A stretch of DNA of 64,000 bases from Lunularia cruciata (GCA_948567375.1 OX419760.1:2108001-2172000), one strand, 5' to 3'. Counted from the stretch's first letter, positions 20,931 through 46,559 are shown. Notes: a model not told the origin generated them from the sequence alone. Numbers and translations are program-made.

Positions 20931-21159
20931 CAGTTCAAAAGAACAGATTATGCCCGTGGGCTTCAGACATAGGCTTATATACACTGATCTATCAATAGTA
21001 CGTGTATCGTTTCAGTGTCAATGTGTAGGGCCCGTGCATATCTTGGACCCAGTTTAAAGAGATGGATATAGACAGGACTCACAAGGTAAGATCTGGGCCC
21101 GCTCTTGGCACATTGAATGGATGCGAACCAGGCAAGAATGGTGAAGATCTGCAAGTTTG

Positions 21160-22520
21160 CGCTTTACACAAGATAGATGGTGAGGCAGGTGCAGGACGGA
21201 TTATTTCCCAACTCCTCTAGGTGTGTGGTAGGAGTAAATTTGCCATCGCCAGGGTTCCACAAGATAGACGTAGATTTGAGTTCCATCTGAACTGAATTTG
21301 GTGTTTTCGAGTACGATTGCCAACTCGTCCTCTTCCAGTGTATCAAGGGCCTCGCTCTCCCAAACCTGCGATAATTCCAGCAAATTCGACTCCAGGTGAG
21401 CTCGCATACCCTGGTCATGAGAATGTAAGTACCTCTGTCATCATAATCTCTCTCCTCAAAAGCTACCGTTGTGGAGACCATCATAGCTGTAGAATCACCT
21501 GTTAAAAAAGGTTTTACAGGAGACGTACATGCTCTGGCCATTGTAGTAGGAATTTCCTATGAAGCTGTATCTATGCTCTACAAGTACATCATGCGACACC
21601 TGGATCATTTCCGATCCTCCGTTGTGGACGTTGTACTTTATGAGTGACAGATGAGGATGGTGGTACATGTCTTCGTGCTGCCTCCTATCGTGATGCTCAT
21701 CGCATAAGGCGTATGAGAAATGACGATACATGAGGATGTAAAAGCAGCATCCATTGGAAAGGGGAGTTAGTGCTTACATGAAGAATTAGTTTGCTCATCG
21801 ATAGCTGTATACAGTGCGACACGCCTTTCCAACCACAAGTTGGTTTTGGAATTGTAATACTGAACGTTGAGGACTAGAGGAAGTGGCAATGTTGTTGATT
21901 CCCAGCTGCGCGATCGGAGCACATTAAATTATTGACCAGAAAAATCTTGTATCCCTCCGGATCAGCTTGGAAATTGAAGGCATCTCCACATGTGCTGATG
22001 ACTGAATGTGGAAATGGTAAAGTATGCATACGGAGACTCGGAGAGGTAGGGATATGTTTTAGTTTTCCAGCGATGGGGTTTACAACGAAGATTAGACAAG
22101 CAGTTGAAAGCTCCATAATCTTGCACAAGAGTACGCCTCCAACAAGTGTACCTGGACTGGAAAGTGTTCGGACGAAAGGAGGAACTGCGGCCTCAGACCT
22201 TCATACTCCCGAGGCGAATGGACGAATATCCACTTTGCATCATCTTCGACTGATTCCATCGTAACATACGATTTTGCCATCATTTATGAAATTGGACAAA
22301 ACGTTGGCGATTTTCCAAACATAGAAGACACCAGCTCTTGGGAGTTTTCCGAGCGCTCATCAGATCCTCCGGAAAGCTTTGAACGCCATGCGCTGGAGAG
22401 ACATAGAGCTCTCAGAATAGCTAGAAATCCGAATCTTGCAATGATCATTTCCACCAACTCTTCTGAAAACTCTGTCGGAAGTACCCAGTTGGGTGAGCCT
22501 TTGCTGTAGTTCCTTGCCAT
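21160..22520 (-). pseudogene. F-box/kelch-type protein, apparently decayed
   Basis: An ATG at 22,518-22,520 in good context (ACCATGG on the minus strand) opens a frame with a degenerate F-box (NWVLPTEFSEELVEMIIARF, then LRALCLSSAWRSKL). Later pieces in other frames resemble the kelch-like part of plant F-box proteins: LIFVVNPIAGKLKHIP and QADPEGYKIFLVNN, then LLELSQVWESEAL. F-box proteins are substrate adaptors of SCF ubiquitin ligases. A TAA near 22,284 and at least two frameshifts interrupt it. An intron-containing working gene is less likely because the breaks lack clear splice sites. Confidence 0.5.
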
Positions 22521-22719
22521 GGTACCAAGATCTCCGACGAATGGATGAAGTCTGGAAGAACTTGCTTTTGTCAATGGAAAATGTCCAATCGTTCAACGGA
22601 CTGCAGGGGAACTATAATTCGCATTCCCGGCGGAACAAAAGAACTGGCTTTCACCACACGTGCACAACGGTTATTCTTAGATTATGAAGTTCTTTCTTCT
22701 GTCATCTTCCCATGGTGTC

Positions 22720-23060
22720 ATGGAGAGTTGCGTTCGTACTGCGTCGTTCAGTTTGGTCTATCCACCCACTCATGAGGAGTTACGCCTGGATATATCAATC
22801 AGATATCTGCACTGAGAACCATGCTGTGAGTATTGAGCTATAACTCGTGTTCTTTCTGAATCTTTGACATATTTACGAATGATACAGAGAACTTCGCAGA
22901 CTTAAATCATGCCTCCACCAGGTACACAACATGGCCACCCAGCTAGGATCAGCACACAGTACAGATAAATCTATTAACAGGATACAAAATTTAAGCTTAT
23001 TCCAGTCTCCAATTTATACAGAGTTCTAACAGGTGGTACTTGGTCCCATCCTTCCTATGT
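22720..23060 (-). repeat. Dispersed repeat R1, uninterrupted copy
   Basis: Its reverse complement runs continuously through sequence that is found at 575-797 and then at 13,466-13,590. It is cut on its right by a SINE-like repeat that starts near 23,062. Confidence 0.6.
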
Positions 23061-23061
23061 A

Positions 23062-23542
23062 TATTGGTATACGAGAACAGAAGCCGTTCCCAGAACGGGT
23101 TATCCAGAACTCATGAAGTGTAAATGATCGATAAGCAATATGTACATGAATCACAATGCTAGAGTAGTGTGAAATCCCTAAGGTAGAATGCATTGAATGT
23201 AAACCTGCAACAAAAACATAACTGAAACAAATTGAGTAACCAATGGCATACGGCTAGAGTCGGGTAGGACACGAGAGGGCGAAGCAGGAAGCAGTCAAAG
23301 AGCGCAGGCTAAAATACTAGGGAGGGAATTAGCTGGGGAATGGAGGAGTGGAACAAAACAAGAGTTCTCGGATGCTGTTTCTGCAGAAACGGGTCAAAGT
23401 GTTAAAAGATAACGAGAGCGAAGCGTACGAGGACAGGATATAGAGTATATCATAACCAGCGCTATGGACGCTAAACAGCTAAGGGCGCTATGGATGTTGG
23501 AGTCCTGAGACGCTAAGCAGCTAAGGGAAGCAGAAGCGTCCT

Positions 23543-23545
<3 letters not shown>
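23062..23545 (+). repeat. SINE-like repeat copy, ending at a TA microsatellite
   Basis: The head ATTGGTATACGAGAACAGAA, then GCCGTTC and GAACGGGTTATCCAGAAC, matches 32,429 onward. The body shares AGGGAGGGAATTAGCTGGGG, AACGAGAGCGAAGCG, GACAGGATATA and GAGTCCTGAGACGCTAA with that copy. The 3' end abuts (TA)n. No coding capacity is seen. Confidence 0.75.

Positions 23546-23601
<56 letters not shown>
23546..23601 (+). repeat. (TA)n microsatellite
   Basis: 56 bp of TA repeat directly following the SINE-like copy. Confidence 0.98.
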
Positions 23602-23604
<3 letters not shown>

Positions 23605-24451
23605 GTTGCCCTCAATACTCCTTTACGGGGCAACTTCATTGCTTACAAGGCACGTCCCAATGCTTACGAAAACAAATATTGATTTGAGTAGCTCACGCCT
23701 TTCTTCCTGTGGGTATATCCTATGAGTATGGACCAATGAAACATTCTAAGACTTCCAACAGGGTCGCAAACAATTTGTTAGCTGCTCAAGACTATATATC
23801 CCTTTGTTGAGAAAAAAATCAGTCTGTGTTAGGAGTTTGTGATGAGTTGCATCAGGATGGCAGGGAGATGTGTGTTGAACTGCGCATCTAGCATATCTAA
23901 TGCTAATGAGTTGCTAGCCACAATACAATATTATCGACCCCTGATCCAATCATGAACCTTTGTTTTCTTTGCTTGCCTTCGGCCCAAGACGGCGTCAGAG
24001 ACAGTAAATTGAAATAAGACTCTTATTAGATGTATAAGAAACTTACCATTCGCAAGATTCATTGTATGGTAGGGCTGATTCTATACTATCTAGAGTTGCC
24101 AATACATTCAACGAAATAATTACAATTCAAACTCACGGATCAGAATAAGCTCGAGCACAATCATGTGAGAGAAGATGCACAGTCCGCTCCAAGCATTGCC
24201 AAATCAAAATCAAATTCGAGTGGAGGTTCGACTTCATACGATTCAAATTACAAGATATCTTACACGAATAAATTTCCGGAATCTCCTCTGTCTCTGGCAA
24301 ATTGCAACACATTCTCCCAAAAGTGGTGTCCTGACCTGAATCGACGATTCCATCAACTCCTGAACTTCGATTTCGGTAGGGTCACCGGTTTTTGATCTCA
24401 CTGAGCACTTATCTCGCAGATATACACCTGTTCTATACTTACGCACATGAT
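23602..24451. other. Intergenic stretch downstream of the ankyrin gene
   Basis: No gene is recognised. It includes the presumed 3' untranslated region of the minus-strand ankyrin gene. Confidence 0.35.
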
Positions 24452-25051
24452 CTAGGCCCGACTCGCCGCCCACAATGTAAGAAAGTCGACCATCTCATCT
24501 CCTCCCCATTCTTGCGCATAATCAAACGCTGTGCCTTTGTCCAAGCTTTCTGCATGAAGATCAGCACCGGAATCGAGAAGCGTTCTAGCTATGTCGATAT
24601 TGCCTTTCAAACAAGCCATCTGCAGAGGAGTGTTCCCACTATCGTTCCTTACTTCTATGTTTGCACCAGCTTTTATCAGACTCTGGACGACCGCGTTATG
24701 CCCATAGAAGCAAGCTAAATGGAGCGCAGTCCACCCTGCCCTGTTAGCACTGGGAGAATCAACATTCACCACGTTCCCCCCCAGCAACTCGTCTACAACC
24801 TTCAGGTTCCCTCCTTTCGCTGCATCTTTGAGAATCTCATTTTGATCGAAGTGATCTATACTAGTACAGCACCTGACCTGTCCAGCCGCTTTAACTGGCT
24901 TCGAAGATTTTGCTAGTTTACCTTTGAGATTTAGACTCTGCGAAAACCGAACGACTATAGTGGAAGAACTCGCAAGCTTGCAGTGAGGCGACGACGATGC
25001 GACAATGGTCGTGGCTAATCCGCTATGCGCAGCAATCACTTGGGTTGCCAT
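24452..25051 (-). CDS. Ankyrin-repeat protein with likely plastid transit peptide
   Basis: This is a complete single-exon frame of 199 residues. The ATG is in strong context (GGCCATGGCA). Residues 1 to about 60 are rich in Ser, Ala and Lys with no acidic residues and end at QVRCC, which looks like a chloroplast transit peptide with a VRC-type cleavage site. Residues about 70-199 form three to four ankyrin repeats, clearest at 106-138 (GWTALHLACFYGHNAVVQSL) and 139-171 (GNTPLQMACLKGNIDIARTL). Ankyrin repeats mediate protein binding; the partner cannot be told from sequence. The frame is undamaged, unlike most frames in this window. Plastid location is inferred from composition. Confidence 0.88.
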   Translation of the reverse strand: MATQVIAAHSGLATTIVASSSPHCKLASSSTIVVRFSQSLNLKGKLAKSSKPVKAAGQVRCCTSIDHFDQNEILKDAAKGGNLKVVDELLGGNVVNVDSPSANRAGWTALHLACFYGHNAVVQSLIKAGANIEVRNDSGNTPLQMACLKGNIDIARTLLDSGADLHAESLDKGTAFDYAQEWGGDEMVDFLTLWAASRA

Positions 25052-27154
25052 GGCCTGCGCTGGATTCTACCTCAGCTCGCGTTAACACGGATTCGACTCG
25101 TGGAGAACGAAACAATCTCACTTTCAGTCTGGAGGTCTGCAGAGAATCTTCCTTCCTGAATTCTTCATTACAGTGCTCGCTGTTCCTCAGGCGAGTGTGA
25201 GCTCTTCCACTGTAACGCTCATGCTGCACTTTGGACTGAATTCAAAGCTCCATCTTATCCATAACCGGTGGCAGACGTCCTTCCTGAACTATTTACAGTA
25301 ATTAGTCACTCCAGCATCTCTGTTGACTACTTGTGCTCTCCTCCTGGAAGTCGGAGCTGCTCATATAAAGACAACCCACTAATCAAAGACTTAGCGAATT
25401 GCAAGATCTAGACTCTATTGTAGTGGCAGGTTCAACTGTATGCTAACTTCGTTACTACGCCCGATGAGATTCTCTACCACTGAGGCAGCAAATCATTGCT
25501 TAAAGATTTATGTTCTGATTTGTAATGCATCAATATTGATCAAGATAATTCAGAACAGTGCCGCAGATGGATGTTGGGTGTAATGATGTGTTTGTGGGTT
25601 GTTCTCTACGAGCTTATAGGCCACAGCAGTTCTATTTCCTTTGCTCTGGTTACTCGTAGCTTATTTTATGAGATTTATCCAACATACATATGAACAACCA
25701 CATGTGAAACCATAGTCTCTCGTACAAGTGAAGGGGTATGTATGTTACTATAGACCTACAGTAGTGACAAAACAGGAGGAACCCATGAGAGACAAAGATT
25801 CAGATGTTAGGAGGTTAAGATATTCAAGCCTCCAAGGAAAGGGTGGTTGACGTATTGTCACTCCTCTAAGGGAACCCTGGTTGGTATGGACGATACAGTT
25901 TGTCCTTGAAGGGATAGCTGAATCATCGGAATGCAGTCAAGTAGAACTGTTATGGTACGTGGAATAATATGCCCAGGTAGGTACCTTCTGTAGCATTCAG
26001 CAACTTGTATGAACATAGCAATCTATACAAGGTGAAATCTGCCACAAGACCAGCCAGCCTACTACTATGGACTATACTTAAGCTCTTGGTGGAGTTCAGC
26101 AAGACACCCCGTGATTATAAATATATTGTTTCTTTCTTTTCTCGTATGGCGGTTCCAGGCGAGTATTCTTCAATATCGTAACTTCTTGGTCGTATTCTTC
26201 CTTATAATGAATAAATTTCCTTTCTTCACCGACTTTCACTGTTAAAATCATGAATTAAGGCTACGACTTGCTGGGGTGGGACATAGAGAGGTTCAAGATT
26301 TCGTGCGCAACACGCTCTTATGAACACGTGAGGTTGATCTTATCCTTCTCTTCCGAGACAGCGTGCCTGCACACCAGCAAGAAACGTGAGGTAGAGTTTA
26401 TTGGAGTTTAACAGGGGCCTCTGTAAACCTTTATGTAGATTTTCATAGAAGTGTGGTGTTTCAATCTTACTGTGTTGTTTACACGATTTAGAACGGGTAC
26501 ACATTAGAAGTGGGATACTAGAAGTCGGTCGCGTGTTATCCATTCGGTTTGGGAAGGTTCTACTGAGCAGTTATTAAGGTGGCTGCTGCTTTACCCCTTG
26601 TTATACCTTTGATTGCCCACGATCAGGGTAACTATTATAATTGTTGTTGACTGCTGCCGAAACTTTTCCCACCACCAATATTGCGCCAGTGTTGGCCCAC
26701 GTTTGCCAATGTTTAAGGTTTGTATTTTGCATTTGTGGCAAATATGCCACAATCCAGTTGAAAAGTGTCCACTTCCACGCACACTTCCACATGGTCTTGA
26801 AATTGTTTTGTGTTTTAACAGTGTTTTGTGTTTTGATATTTGACAGTAGTTTTCATTGATTGTTTGAGTAGTTTGAAAATGAATGAAAATTCTTGTGAGA
26901 AACCATATTTTGGACATACCATCTGTCGATAATCCCACCTATTCACGAAGGAAGAAATCACCGCCCCAATTCTAGACAAAGAGTCAAGAAAAGCCTGTCT
27001 TTTGGGGGAAGATCAAGCAAAGTGCGGTGTGTGCTTGCCCAGTTGCAGCAGTTCAGACGAATCTGAGTACATGACTCTGCTTCCTTATTTACATTATGTT
27101 GAAGCGCCTCATGATCAAGAAAAGCAGCAAATTCTTTCAGATTTCGCGCAGTAA
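25052..27154. other. Intergenic region between the ankyrin and ABCC genes
   Basis: No protein-coding signal is seen. It must hold the ankyrin promoter (minus strand) and the 3' untranslated region of the ABCC gene. A TTTATATGA box on the minus strand near 25,357-25,366 is a weak TATA candidate about 300 bp upstream of the ankyrin ATG. Confidence 0.35.
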
Positions 27155-39601
<12,447 letters not shown>

Positions 39602-39895
39602 CTGTTAATCGAGAAGGATCTAGTGTCAGAGTTGCGAGAGGCAAAACCTTTGTTACGGCCCCTCTCCTCCCACTGAGAGAGCAAAATACACGCGCTAGAA
39701 GAGTATCGAGTTCAGATACAAAACTTTGTTAGTCGAATGCAAGTAAACAGAGATAATAGTCTCAAGGTCTTTCCTGGCATCAAAAACCGTGGGGGACAGG
39801 GGCTCAAAAGCCAGAAACAGTAAAACTGTAAGACTGGCACTGGAGACTTTTTATTTGATTAAGATGAACAGCTACTATCTAAAAGTGAAACTTAC

Positions 39896-40120
39896 CAATG
39901 GGACTACCCTCGGAGTGCCTCCTTCTTCAGCCTGCAGGAGAGGTTCTTCCTGCAGATCCTCGTCCTCATCTCTCCTGTTCCACGAAAGTGTTGCGACCTT
40001 TTGAGCCCTGATCAAAGTAGAGAACTGCTTGAAGGAAACAAAGTACCCCGACAAAGACGAGCGGCAAATCCCATCTAATTCTTCACAGGAGCGCTTTCTC
40101 CCGCAAGAATTCTCTTTCAC
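39896..40120 (-). CDS. Candidate N-terminal exon of the ABCC gene
   Basis: An open frame ending DEDLQEEPLLQAEEGGTPRV, followed by VPL and a clean donor (CATTG|GTAAGT), joins in phase to exon 39,347-39,601. Acidic EEPLL segments precede TMD1 in many ABCC proteins. The 5' border is uncertain: an acceptor (GATCAG) lies at about 40,009. The TMD0 exons that should precede it were not identified; 40,221-40,466 is open but not convincing. Confidence 0.5.
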
Positions 40121-43100
40121 AAGAATCTTTCACAAACTCTTTCACAAGAATTTCTTGTATGGTTACGGAAATGCAATTACCTTCCCAAGAAGGACTCTAC
40201 GGATCGTCCGTTTTGAGCTCTCATTTTGAAGGATAGCTGCTCTCTCTCAAAATTCCTGATGGACTTGTCGAGAAAAGAATTCCCCTGTTTGGTCCAAATA
40301 AAGGGGTTGTAAATATGTCAAATACACGTAGGTAACCAGCGTCACTGCGAGCCTGACGATGGATCTCAAGACTGTATGAACAGGATGCTAACATTCTAGT
40401 GGAGTCCAAAATTGAGCTGAGGAAATCAAGTCCCACGTTCAAATCAACTTTGGAACAGAATTGCAAGAACTTGCCGCCTTTGCCAGTGCATCTCCGGCAA
40501 CATTGTGATGCTCATATGATTGTATGATATGTGGCAAGGAACAACAACTCAAATATCTCGAGTTAATCACAGAGGACTTTCGTCTTCAACGGAAACTCCT
40601 CAATCAAAGACCAGATGGCGGGCATGGAGGGTGAACCTCATCATAACCAACCTGTATCCTGAGTGTACGTGTAATGTGATGGGGCGGTATATCGCATGCG
40701 CACGCTAAGGAAACTCAACAATTTGAATTCAAGTGGTCTACGAAGCGGACTTGGTGTTACGCTTTGTTTGTACTGTGAAGAAGAACTATCTGAATTATGA
40801 TTTTCTGTATGCTTGTTCGCATGCTTCAAGCATACCTCTGTCTCCTGTCGTAATTTACTCGAACAAATTGCGTACAAGTAGCATACAACTTACCCTTGCA
40901 GTCAGCGAGTATCACCCATTACAACGATTAAAATAGGCAAGCTCTATTGAAGTCCATGGGCACAGTTTGAGTGAGTAGGACAACGGATGAGCTCTCCCAG
41001 CAGTTCATATAAACGCATCTGGGCGACAGATAACACGAAAGAATGTTGCTCGTTGTTCGAACTGCGGTGAAGACCTCATATTTCTGAGCTAATTCTTCTT
41101 GTTTGAATTTGATGACAATGCACTGAGAATGAACCGTCAGATGTCAGATTGGAGTCCGTCCCATCGAATCCTCGGGATCAAGACTCAAACCGAGAAACAC
41201 GAGTACCGAGACCTTCTCACATCTTACAACTTTCGTGATCTCTTTGAGACTCAACCACATATTACAGGTGTGGAGGTTCTACAGGCTGGGGTGCAGCAAC
41301 TAACTCCAAAACTCTCTGTTCTTCCATTCATGGCCCGATTTAGACCAGGGCTGATTTGCTCAGCCTAGAGTAACCACCTACCACGGGCAAATTTGAATCC
41401 ATGTACAAAATGGAAGAAAACATCACCACTGGTGAAGAATTTGTTATTAGTGCCCTCTTCGTCCTCCATTCCCCTTTGTAATTCCACGTGCCGAGGGTAT
41501 ATATGGCTTCTCTATCTCTCCTGGTCAGCCAAGTGTATCGGTATACCTGAAACATGGCGTATTGGGCTTCTAAATTGTTTCCCTGTTTATGGCCGAACTC
41601 TTCTACTGTTCAAACTCGCGTAAATTTATCGTTCCTACTGTTCACTCATCCTATCTTAGAAGTACTTACTCCCTTCGTCCTAAACCATTACCACAAGAAG
41701 TTGCGAACTTTATGTCACTGTGATAACAAGCCTTGGTAGTCGATCATCGGCGAAGTCCACTTGTTTCTTGCCCCGCCATTCCTTACGGAGATTTTAAAAT
41801 GACGTCCGGACAATCCTCCGGGCATACCGCTCCATCAAGACAGCTGTCCGTAGTTGTTCAAGTGCTAAAATATATGTGAAAGGTATAAACAACCTCAACT
41901 CCAGTCACTCTGCTAAGTATTCCCAAAAGCTCCTGTGATACGGTCTCGATAACACAACCCGTTCTGCCTACTCCGCAATTTATTGGTCTAATCTACTCAG
42001 AAGCTCGTCATCGGTCCATTTCGCGAACTTCTTCCACCTTCACCATCGAAGTTGGGCTTGTACATTGAAGAGATACTGTGACAATCTGATCAATAATCCT
42101 TAATTAACCCGGGCTTATCAGCACAAATCCGAAAGGGTGTTCTTCTCGAAGTCACTGAGGAAATGTCGAACCCTTCAAGCGACATACCTGCTTCACTATT
42201 CTGCCCAAATTAATCTAAGGAATTGTTAATGCATTCTCACTCGTTAACGGAAAGTCAAAGCATACATGAAGGTCTGTAAGTACATAACCAGCAGGGTTAA
42301 GACTTTATGTCTAGGGTAACCATCCTGTAACCAACAGCTTGGTAGTTTGGCATAGTTCAGAGCAGACATCTCTCTTCTTGTGATCCAACTGGAACGAATC
42401 CAAAGTGATCAAGTAGATGGTGAATATCTGAACCTACTCCCACCAAGTTTCCGGAGATCTTGGCAATTCATCCACTCCACGCATATTTAGCGGTGTGGCA
42501 GGCGCACTTACTGTGAAGCGGCTAGTGAAGGAAAACAAACAGTACTTCAGTCTCTCCTGTCGTAGTGTTTGTCAAATTACCTACTCATCCTGAACGCAAA
42601 CGAACTTTCGTCGTTCTCTCCGGATATGCGGCATCGTTACGTGAGCTTCTGGGCATGGCATGCAACGACTTCGATGGTCTGAGAAGGAATCAAACTTTGC
42701 AGTCTCGACCTTATCTTGCTGGGTTCCATGTGATGTCAGCTAAACCTCCGCATCCTGCTCTCGGTATCGGCATTTACTTCAAAGATACAATTAAGGTAAA
42801 AATTACGTTACTTTAGGATTCCAGAAGTATTAGCCGCATGGCTGAACCGTGTGTAGTGAACCTGAAACTACAACGTAAGTCGCGAATGTTTGTGCCATTG
42901 TCTTCATAACTTGAAGCTAAGGCCCGAGCAGCAGTTTAGGTTAGGGTTTAACCTCCCTGTGCATGCTTCACAAGGAGGTAAATCTACAGTAGGCTCGACA
43001 GCTTTAACGAGAAGAAAACGATATCATTCTTTACTGGACGGGCAGTTCAGTCATCCTTTCTGTTTCAGGAGTGTAAGATTTGAGAGCCTCGAGGGTTTAT

Positions 43101-44595
43101 AACCGAATCCGTTGCCCAGCAAGTTGGTAGCAAGGTCTTACACTGCTTAACAGCTCGATGGTCCAAGAACCGAAGCTGCAAAGTCCGACATTCGTAAACA
43201 ATATTTTACTTGCGTATGCGAACTCTCGGGGGCATCAACAAACGGAGATAAGACTGGCAGCATGGGACAATAAACTGACATTGAACAGAATAAGAGACGA
43301 ATTTGATCATAAGTGGTTGGCACCTGATGCAGAACTGAAGTTCCAAAAAGTATACCATATATGTCTTCGGAGTGGCTCCTAAAAGCAGAACAATGAGACA
43401 AGCTTACACTAACACGAGTTAATCTCAACAGGAGGATGGAGTTGCTTCCAGAATCCTCATTGCCAAAATGGCTCTAGAGTTCGTGACTAATGCCCGCGCT
43501 TTATAGACACACAACACATACTGGACTGGCAGAGTCGCTCTTCAATCAAGTGGTACAAATGTCTCTAGGCACGAGAACACAATCAAAGTTTAACTTTGTG
43601 CTGGCTTTCAGCTATCTGGGGCTCTGGATCGCCTGCTGCAGTGCTCTCCAGTTATAGCACCGTCAGAGATTAAAACAAAATAGAATCCTTGCAACACCGT
43701 AACAATATTAAGAGCTGAGAAAAGCTACCGAAAGCGAAAAAGGACCACACTTTTGACAGCAGTGAAGCCATGTCGCTGCATCCTCAAGTTACAGTCCCTG
43801 TACCAGCAAACTTTCAACATCTAGTAACCCAATCATATTACAAATGAAGCCGGAGACTAGAGTTGTGCAAAGAGCAACCGCACAATGACACCAACATTAG
43901 CAAGCGAAACCACCCCTAACAGTGCCTTGTCTTAAAATCCCAGAGCGGGCTACTGCGGGGATGTACAACGAAACGGCAGTTGTACTAGGCTTCCGCATAG
44001 TACTCCGTCCAATTTCGTTAAGAGTTAGTGCTTAAGCGAGCAGAAGACTACTATTCAAAATACTATGGAGAACGAACGTCCAATGTTTGCTTGTGTTCAT
44101 CATCCTTGAGTGGGTTCCTTTGACTGTGCACATGCATTACGGATTTTTAAGATGAGATGAAGATAACTCTCACTAGAATCATGCATGATTGGTTCAAGAA
44201 TGAATAAGCGTGCATAAGAAGAACGCAGCAATAGTTACTTTACGGACAAGCGTTAGAAGGGCTTTATTTCAAAAAGGATCCTTAGACCAGATGCCAAAAG
44301 TCTTCGGCAGTTCCACATCAAGAAATTTCGAGCATGCATCGGTCCCAAAGGCTTTAAGACCGTGGCGTACACAAAGACGTCACAAATCAGAATCCGTTTC
44401 TTAAAGCCATGCCTACAGGCTAAACATGACATAAAAACATAAAAATTTGAAGGACAATCTAAATTTCTCACCAAAGCCCAGTAACGCTTGTACACGTCAC
44501 AGTGGGGCATACACACTACATCGTCTATATGTTACAATGAACTGATCGCAAGCGCGCCACCTTTGTTAGCACTCTCTAAGGAACGAGCAAAACAC
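40121..44595. other. Long region upstream of the ABCC gene, no gene confirmed
   Basis: It probably includes the ABCC promoter and the N-terminal TMD0 exons, which I could not identify. A frame around 40,450-40,540 (minus) reads HHNVAGDALAKAAS, like the end of an RNase H domain, but is too short to assign. Frames at 41.1, 42.6 and 43.2 kb lack recognisable features. Confidence 0.35.
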
Positions 44596-46550
44596 CTAAG
44601 AACTTACTAAAAGGTCGTCTAAATACAAGTTTAGAAGATATCGGCCAGTGGATTGAACATCCAATCTCTTCTGGCTCGGTTGATACTTTCCCCTCCGTAG
44701 TTGGTATCGGTATGTCACCCCTGAAACAATGTACGGCTCGCCCTTTACAACCACGGTCTCTCCACACTGAGTATTCTGTGGGAGAGAAATACCAGGTTAG
44801 CGAGAGTGAAATCATGTCAAGAGAATGAAATAGGAATGCATCTCTTTACTTTACTAGCGATTGAATTCAGTCGTATAACATCTAACTATTGAGGCTACAA
44901 CAGGCATAGGATGATGTGTAAGGTGAAGTAAGTATGCAAGTAGTTTGCAAGTAGCTTTAATATGAGCGGAAAGCTAAGCAAACCTTCTGCGTTCCATGAA
45001 CGAGATAGCAAGACATCCCTCGTGGTAAAGTGTTCCTTGGACAAAGGAAACTTGAGTTAAGGCAGAGAGGTGAGATAACCCATCTACGTTCGAGGACTAA
45101 GATGACAAAAGACATACCTCGTGAAAGTATGTTCCTTGGTGATGGATATAATTTTACTTGGTTTCACATACAAGCCAGCTAACCTCAAAACTAACCCATT
45201 TAACACGTGATTGGACAATTCATAACAATATTCCTACTATAGTAGGGCACTACTGGTTGAACGTGATCCAGCCCACTTTCAGCAAAAGGTCGACAGAGTT
45301 AGTAACTAGAGAGCCCTATGGCCACATCAGTTCCTAGACAGACAAGAACAGTTCATTAGACGGACTGACAATCGCATACAGTGTGCCTGCAAGCAGACAC
45401 GGCATTTGCTTCTCTGCAATCTTGTCCTCTAGAATGCGTATACAGCAAAGGACATCCACAAGTCCGACAAGGGCATGAACTTACCGGAGGAAAATACTGT
45501 ACTCCTAATTGCTTCGGGGGTGGAGTGATAACAGTCACATGGTAAGGCAAATTTTCCTTGTCTCCTTTCTCCCTTCTCCGGCAGATAACTCTCAAAAATT
45601 TTGGCTGCAAAAATACAAGGAAGCAAAGCTGGTTCTGGTAAAAAATTCTTCATGAACCGACGTCTTACATAGTGGTCCTGAAGAAAGCAAATATCACGTA
45701 AAACATCTAAGATCGCTCACGGTCGAAATCGGCTCATCAGAGGAGCTAACATGAATTCTTTTTAGATTAGCAACAATTGATAGCGATCTAGTCATGAACA
45801 TGTAAAGAATAAGTTAGTGTATGACAAAATTGGGCACGTCTTTAGCAGGTAACATTCCCAAGTGGAACCCTCATGTCCATGACCTCCTTCCAGATCATGC
45901 TTCCAGATCATCTCTAGATTATGTTTTCTGAAACTACCGAAGCCGAGTTGGTTAGGTATGGCTTGACTCTCTTAACATTGGGACAAGAAGGCGAAGCAGA
46001 TAAGCTTTCTCGCGCCAAGTCTTCTTGAGTGTCTGTCTGGCCATCAAAAATTAGCCTTGGTGCCCTGTGGTATGCAGTTCTTGGGTGGTAAGCCGGAGGT
46101 CCTGGAACACTCTGCAGGCCTTTTAACTTCACTCGGGCATGTGGAGGAAGTCTGGAAGTTAGGGAGACACACAACACTCCGAAACACAGAAGCTAAATTT
46201 CGTAGTGGGTTGCAAATACTCCTCGGCGATACCTGAGTTCGATGGGCCACACCTTTAAGAGTGGATTTGTCAACCAAAAATGGATGACGACTTCCATGTA
46301 TGCGTGAAGATGGATTGACAAGCTGACCGGAATTGGCTACAAATGCTCAGAAAGACATAGTAACAACCTTACATGAAATTGGAATCTCATTCAACATCGT
46401 CCAATTACTTCCATATATTTCATGACGCTCAACTGCATAAGGACGATAAGGTGAGGGAGTCAAAGCAGAAACCGTGGGACGGATGGTAGAGACTAAGTTA
46501 CTCCCATCAGTTCCACGATTAGCTGCTCCCATCTGTCCCCCGGTTGTCAT
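44596..46550 (-). CDS. Conserved plant protein of unknown function, multi-exon
   Basis: The last exon, 44,596-44,775, encodes NTQCGETVVVKGEPYIVSGV, then TYRYQLRRGKYQPSQKRLDV, then QSTGRYLLNLYLDDLL and a TAG stop. The preceding exon 45,485-45,604 encodes YHVTVITPPPKQLGVQYFPP. The two join in phase with GT/AG borders. I recognise this C-terminal block as conserved across land plants with no assigned function; the name is not recalled. Upstream, 45,938 to about 46,165 (RLPPHARVKLKGLQSVPGPP) and 46,363-46,550, starting MTTGGQMGAANRG, are candidate exons, with another possible at about 46,215-46,300. The phase between these N-terminal exons is not resolved. Undamaged C-terminal exons suggest a working gene. 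Confidence 0.7.
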
Positions 46551-46559
46551 TCCTATCCA

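Noticed and set aside
23394..23639. Minus-strand frame with a long Tyr-Ile repeat
   Set aside because: It is only a translation of the (TA)n microsatellite; the same holds for the frame at 32,246-32,428.
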